Assembly: GCA_013044365.1 (NCBI GenBank)
Contig: JABEUP010000268.1
Location: 1 to 9,717 of the forward strand
DNA: 9,717 nt
Reading direction: 5' to 3'
From: Acidimicrobiaceae bacterium
Lineage (GTDB): Bacteria; Actinomycetota; Acidimicrobiia; Acidimicrobiales; Acidimicrobiaceae
The notes beneath the pieces are model-generated. The model was not told where the DNA came from and did no database searches. It saw only the letters and a list, made by a program, of their open reading frames with translations. Numbering within the stretch: the first letter of the stretch is position 1; every line of letters starts with the position of its first letter. Positions 7,211 through 9,717 of the stretch are shown piece after piece. A program made the translations under genes and the position numbers.

Positions 7211-8151
7211 CGATGATGGTCCGAGGGAACGACAAGGAGAATCATCATGCGATGCTTTACGGATCAGTGCTGGAGAATATGGCTACTACCGAGACTCATG
7301 AACAGGACGGATTTGAAATGGCGACTGACCCAACGACCGCACCGGTGAGACGGGGAAGAGTCCTGGGGCCGAACGTTTTTGGGGGCGCCCGCTCACCAGG
7401 AACCCTCGTGAGCCGATCGATTTCAGTTGCATCGATTTTGGTTGTGCTCGCTGCATGGCAGGTTTTTTCTTCGACTGGATTGGTCAACCAAAATCTCGCT
7501 AGTTCGCCTTGGGGTGTAGTACAGTCTTTCCGATTTCTAATTGATAAGGGCATCCTCGGTGGTGCCATCGCTGCCAGTGCCGAGTTGTTTGGCGTGGGAT
7601 TGGGTCTTGCCATTTTGATTGGTGCCTTTGGTGGCGTTGCTATCGGTTGGTGGCGGGTTGTTGGATCAATCTTCGAACCGTGGATCGCAATCTTGTATTC
7701 AATGCCAATTATTGCACTGCTCCCACTCATTCTTGTTTGGTTCGGCATAGCTTTTCGGAGCGAAGTCATCATGGTGGTTTTAATTTCAGTATTTCCTGTG
7801 CTTGTCGGCGTGATAGCAGGAACCAGGAACGTCGATCCGATGCTAATTCGCTTAGCTCGGAGCTTTTGCGGACGGGAATTGGCAGTCATGCGTACAGTTG
7901 TGGTTCCGTCACTGGTGCCGTATTTTATCGCTGGCGTGCGTATTTCGATTGGAAGTGCACTTGTAGGAGTTGTCGTGTCCGAGTATTTCCTTGGCAATAG
8001 CGGCATCGGTGGGCTAATTGTGACAGCAGGAGAGAACCTACAGTCAGGCCAGGTATTCGTCGGCGTGACAATTCTCGCTGTATCGGCGGTGTTGATGACC
8101 ACGCTTCTACGTCGAATTGAGCGTTATATAGGCCGTTGGCAGGTTAAGTGA
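7207..8151 (+). CDS. ABC transporter permease, SsuC/TauC-like
   Basis: An integral membrane permease of the binding-protein-dependent type. About six hydrophobic helices are visible, starting at SVASILVVLAAWQV and including AILYSMPIIALLPLILVWFG and VIMVVLISVFPVLVGVIAG. The EAA loop that contacts the ATPase is CGRELAVMRTVVVPSLVPYFIAGVRI, followed by GSALVGVVVSEYFLGNSGIGGLI, both typical of SsuC/TauC/NrtB proteins. I chose the ATG at 7207 because it overlaps the ATPase stop as ATGA and has GAGGG (7198-7202) 4 bases upstream, giving 314 residues. In-frame ATGs at 7252 (AAGGAG at 7234-7239, 12 bases upstream), 7279 and 7318 are credible alternatives, since the first 60 or so residues are polar and unlike the conserved domain. 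The gene forms a transporter operon with its neighbours. The family is certain; the start is not. Confidence 0.9.
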   Translation: MTMMVRGNDKENHHAMLYGSVLENMATTETHEQDGFEMATDPTTAPVRRGRVLGPNVFGGARSPGTLVSRSISVASILVVLAAWQVFSSTGLVNQNLASSPWGVVQSFRFLIDKGILGGAIAASAELFGVGLGLAILIGAFGGVAIGWWRVVGSIFEPWIAILYSMPIIALLPLILVWFGIAFRSEVIMVVLISVFPVLVGVIAGTRNVDPMLIRLARSFCGRELAVMRTVVVPSLVPYFIAGVRISIGSALVGVVVSEYFLGNSGIGGLIVTAGENLQSGQVFVGVTILAVSAVLMTTLLRRIERYIGRWQVK

Positions 8152-8234
8152 AATGATGAAAAGGCGAGAAGAGCAACTAACTAACGAGTGATTGGCAATG
8201 TGTGTTTAGCAAGACGATTGGGAAAGGAACCCAA

Positions 8235-9317
8235 ATGAAGATAACGATACACAGCGAGCAGGCGGCTAGTAAATGGACGCCACGGCATAGATTTACACAT
8301 CGACGGTCGTCAACGGCGGTTGTGCTAGGTACCGGGCTTGGCGCCTTGGGGTTGCTAGTATCAGCTTGCGGCGGTTCTACTCCAAGTAGTGCGACAAGCG
8401 GGAACACTACCACGACCTCCAACTCGATTCCGACTACTATAAATATGGCCTATACTGCACCAGTTGCAGATCAGCTCTTACCTCTTATCGCAAAGCAGGC
8501 CGGGTTGTTTGCCAAGTATGGTGTCAATGTGAATATCACGTATCTTTCGGCAACGGCGGCTTTGGACGGTCTAGTTGGCGGCAAGATCCAGATGTCAGTT
8601 TTCGACAGTCCGGAACCTGAAGTCGCGGTAGCGGCGGGCCAGCAAATCAAGTGGATTGCAGAGTGGGAGCATCACGCCAATCTGTATCTGCTTGGCGGTC
8701 CTGGAATCACAAGTGTTAAGGATCTCGCTGGTAAGGCTATAGCTGAGACTGTCGCCGGGTCGACTACTGCCGTACTTACCCAAGTGGCTTTAAACCAGGC
8801 TGGAGTTTTGAGCAGTGCACATCTTGAGCCGGTCGGCAATGTCGGAGCTACCCTGTCGGCATTCTTAGCAGGATCAGTGCAGGCGACAATTGCGGGTCCT
8901 CCGAACCAGACTGTACTTCTTAGTAAAGTTCCCGGATCCAGCATTCTCGTTGACTATACAAAGAGCTTTCCGTGGGTTGGTGGTGGGCTTGCTGCCTCGA
9001 CGGCATGGACCTCGAAAAATGTTGCAGCCACGGTTGATGTAGTTAAGGCTCTTCAGGATGCAGTTGTGTATTTCAAGTCCCATGAGGCCGAGTCAGTTGC
9101 TGTGATCGAGAAAGCGACGCACGCTGATAGTGCGAATGCGACGGCTGGATATCAGGCGATGCTGTCGATTATTGATGCTACTTCATCCATTGTTCCCTCG
9201 GTGACGGTGGAAACTGACGTTCTAAAAGCCATGGCACCCGTTTCTCCGGCGACTGCCAAGCTTACAGGTGCGTCAGTGATCGATACCACATACGCCCAAG
9301 CTGCTTCTAAGGGATAG
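8235..9317 (+). CDS. ABC transporter substrate-binding lipoprotein, NMT1/TauA-type
   Basis: A 360-residue extracytoplasmic binding protein. After a basic N-terminus (KWTPRHRFTHRR, 13-24) comes a hydrophobic stretch and the lipobox LVSAC with the lipidated Cys45. A Ser/Thr-rich linker (about 46-66) then leads to the periplasmic-binding-protein type 2 fold. The family pattern is clear: 'INMAYTAPVADQLLPLIAKQAGLFAKYGVNV', then 'GGKIQMSVFDSPEPEVAVAAGQQIKWIAEW', 'VKDLAGKAIAETVAGSTTAVLTQVAL' and 'FLAGSVQATIAGPP'. This resembles the SsuA/TauA/ThiY-like (NMT1) group. The ATG at 8235 is preferred because AAAGGA (8223-8228) lies 6 bases upstream and the signal peptide then has a normal layout; a GTG at 8202 would add 11 unneeded residues. 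The gene starts 83 bases after the permease stop, in a spacer without an obvious promoter. The ligand is unknown, and the operon suggests a hydantoin or related cyclic amide. Confidence 0.92.
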   Translation: MKITIHSEQAASKWTPRHRFTHRRSSTAVVLGTGLGALGLLVSACGGSTPSSATSGNTTTTSNSIPTTINMAYTAPVADQLLPLIAKQAGLFAKYGVNVNITYLSATAALDGLVGGKIQMSVFDSPEPEVAVAAGQQIKWIAEWEHHANLYLLGGPGITSVKDLAGKAIAETVAGSTTAVLTQVALNQAGVLSSAHLEPVGNVGATLSAFLAGSVQATIAGPPNQTVLLSKVPGSSILVDYTKSFPWVGGGLAASTAWTSKNVAATVDVVKALQDAVVYFKSHEAESVAVIEKATHADSANATAGYQAMLSIIDATSSIVPSVTVETDVLKAMAPVSPATAKLTGASVIDTTYAQAASKG

Positions 9318-9329
9318 AAGGCTCTGACC

Positions 9330-9717
9330 ATGGGTTTCTGCCACCTCGGAATTGTTGGTCTCGGGACGGCCGGCGCCGTCATGTTGGAGGCAGCTAATCG
9401 CCACTCGGGGATTCAGGTAGTCGGGGTGGCGGACCCTCGAGTGGACGTACTGCCAGTTCCTGGGGGAATACGTCGTTATCATTCGCTGGATGAACTGCTT
9501 CGTGAGAGCGGGGTGGGAGTCGATGCTGTTTATATTGCAACACCAACTTCCTTCCACAATAGTCAAATCTTTGCTTCCCTATCTGCCGGATGTCATGTTA
9601 TGGTCGAAAAGCCGGTCACTGCAACATCTGGCGACGCTAGTCGTCTGATTGCCAAAGCTCGTGAACAAGGGCGCCATGTCGTGGTAGGTCATTCGGAAAG
9701 CTTTGAGCCATATGTCC
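9330..9717 (+). CDS. Gfo/Idh/MocA-family oxidoreductase, N-terminal part (3' end outside window)
   Basis: An open frame starts at ATG 9330 and runs off the window after about 129 codons, so there is no visible stop. It begins with a Rossmann strand and glycine-rich loop, HLGIVGLGTAGAVML, that binds NAD(P). It continues with VVGVADPR (end of the second strand), DAVYIATPTSFHN, and the signature HVMVEKPVT, whose EKP lysine is catalytic in this family. The last visible part is VVVGHSESFEPYV, a 'GHSxSF' stretch that I recall from members related to the dihydrodiol/phthalate-dihydrodiol dehydrogenase branch. An AGAAGG (9316-9321) 8 bases upstream supports this start. The gene lies 12 bases after the binding-protein stop, so it is probably in the same operon. 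The substrate cannot be deduced; it may be a diol or hydroxy acid, possibly from the catabolic route encoded upstream. The substrate-binding C-terminal domain is missing from this window. Confidence 0.88.
   Translation, partial: MGFCHLGIVGLGTAGAVMLEAANRHSGIQVVGVADPRVDVLPVPGGIRRYHSLDELLRESGVGVDAVYIATPTSFHNSQIFASLSAGCHVMVEKPVTATSGDASRLIAKAREQGRHVVVGHSESFEPYV

Noticed and set aside
7296..8102. A long (268-codon) minus-strand open frame opposite the permease.
   Set aside because: Its Thr/Pro/Ile-rich translation is the antisense of hydrophobic permease codons; the plus-strand permease has clear domain motifs and accounts for it.

Overview
The window looks like accessory catabolic DNA from a bacterium of moderate GC content (roughly half GC by eye). 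The solute-binding lipoprotein has a type II signal peptide, a canonical lipobox and a Ser/Thr-rich linker. Together with strong purine-rich Shine-Dalgarno sites, this suggests a Gram-positive-type organism, perhaps a medium-GC actinobacterium. That placement is an inference; a Sulfobacillus-like Firmicute is also possible.

Layout. At the left edge is the C-terminal end of a CaiB/BaiF-type CoA transferase (1-282, +). About 480 bases without a convincing gene follow. Next is a minus-strand isochorismatase-family cysteine hydrolase (765-1454) whose Asp-Lys-Cys spacing nearly matches N-carbamoylsarcosine amidohydrolase. Then come about 1.1 kb (1455-2560) with no intact gene. This stretch holds a possible decayed helix-turn-helix regulator on the minus strand and several inverted repeats. 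From 2561 to the right edge all genes are on the plus strand and closely spaced: hydantoinase/oxoprolinase subunit A, subunit B, an ABC transporter ATPase, its permease, its substrate-binding lipoprotein, and the 5' part of a Gfo/Idh/MocA-family oxidoreductase that runs off the window.

How the genes may work together. HyuA/HyuB-type enzymes use ATP to open cyclic amides (hydantoins, 5-oxoproline, caprolactam). The hydrolase resembles the enzyme that removes the carbamoyl group from N-carbamoylsarcosine. An NMT1/TauA-type importer would bring in a small substrate. The simplest reading is an uptake and degradation module for N-methylhydantoin, another hydantoin or a related cyclic ureide: import, ATP-dependent ring opening, then N-decarbamoylation. 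The oxidoreductase would act on a later or parallel intermediate. The exact substrate cannot be read from the sequence. The hydrolase is divergent from the hyu operon across a decayed spacer, so any former local regulator may have been lost.
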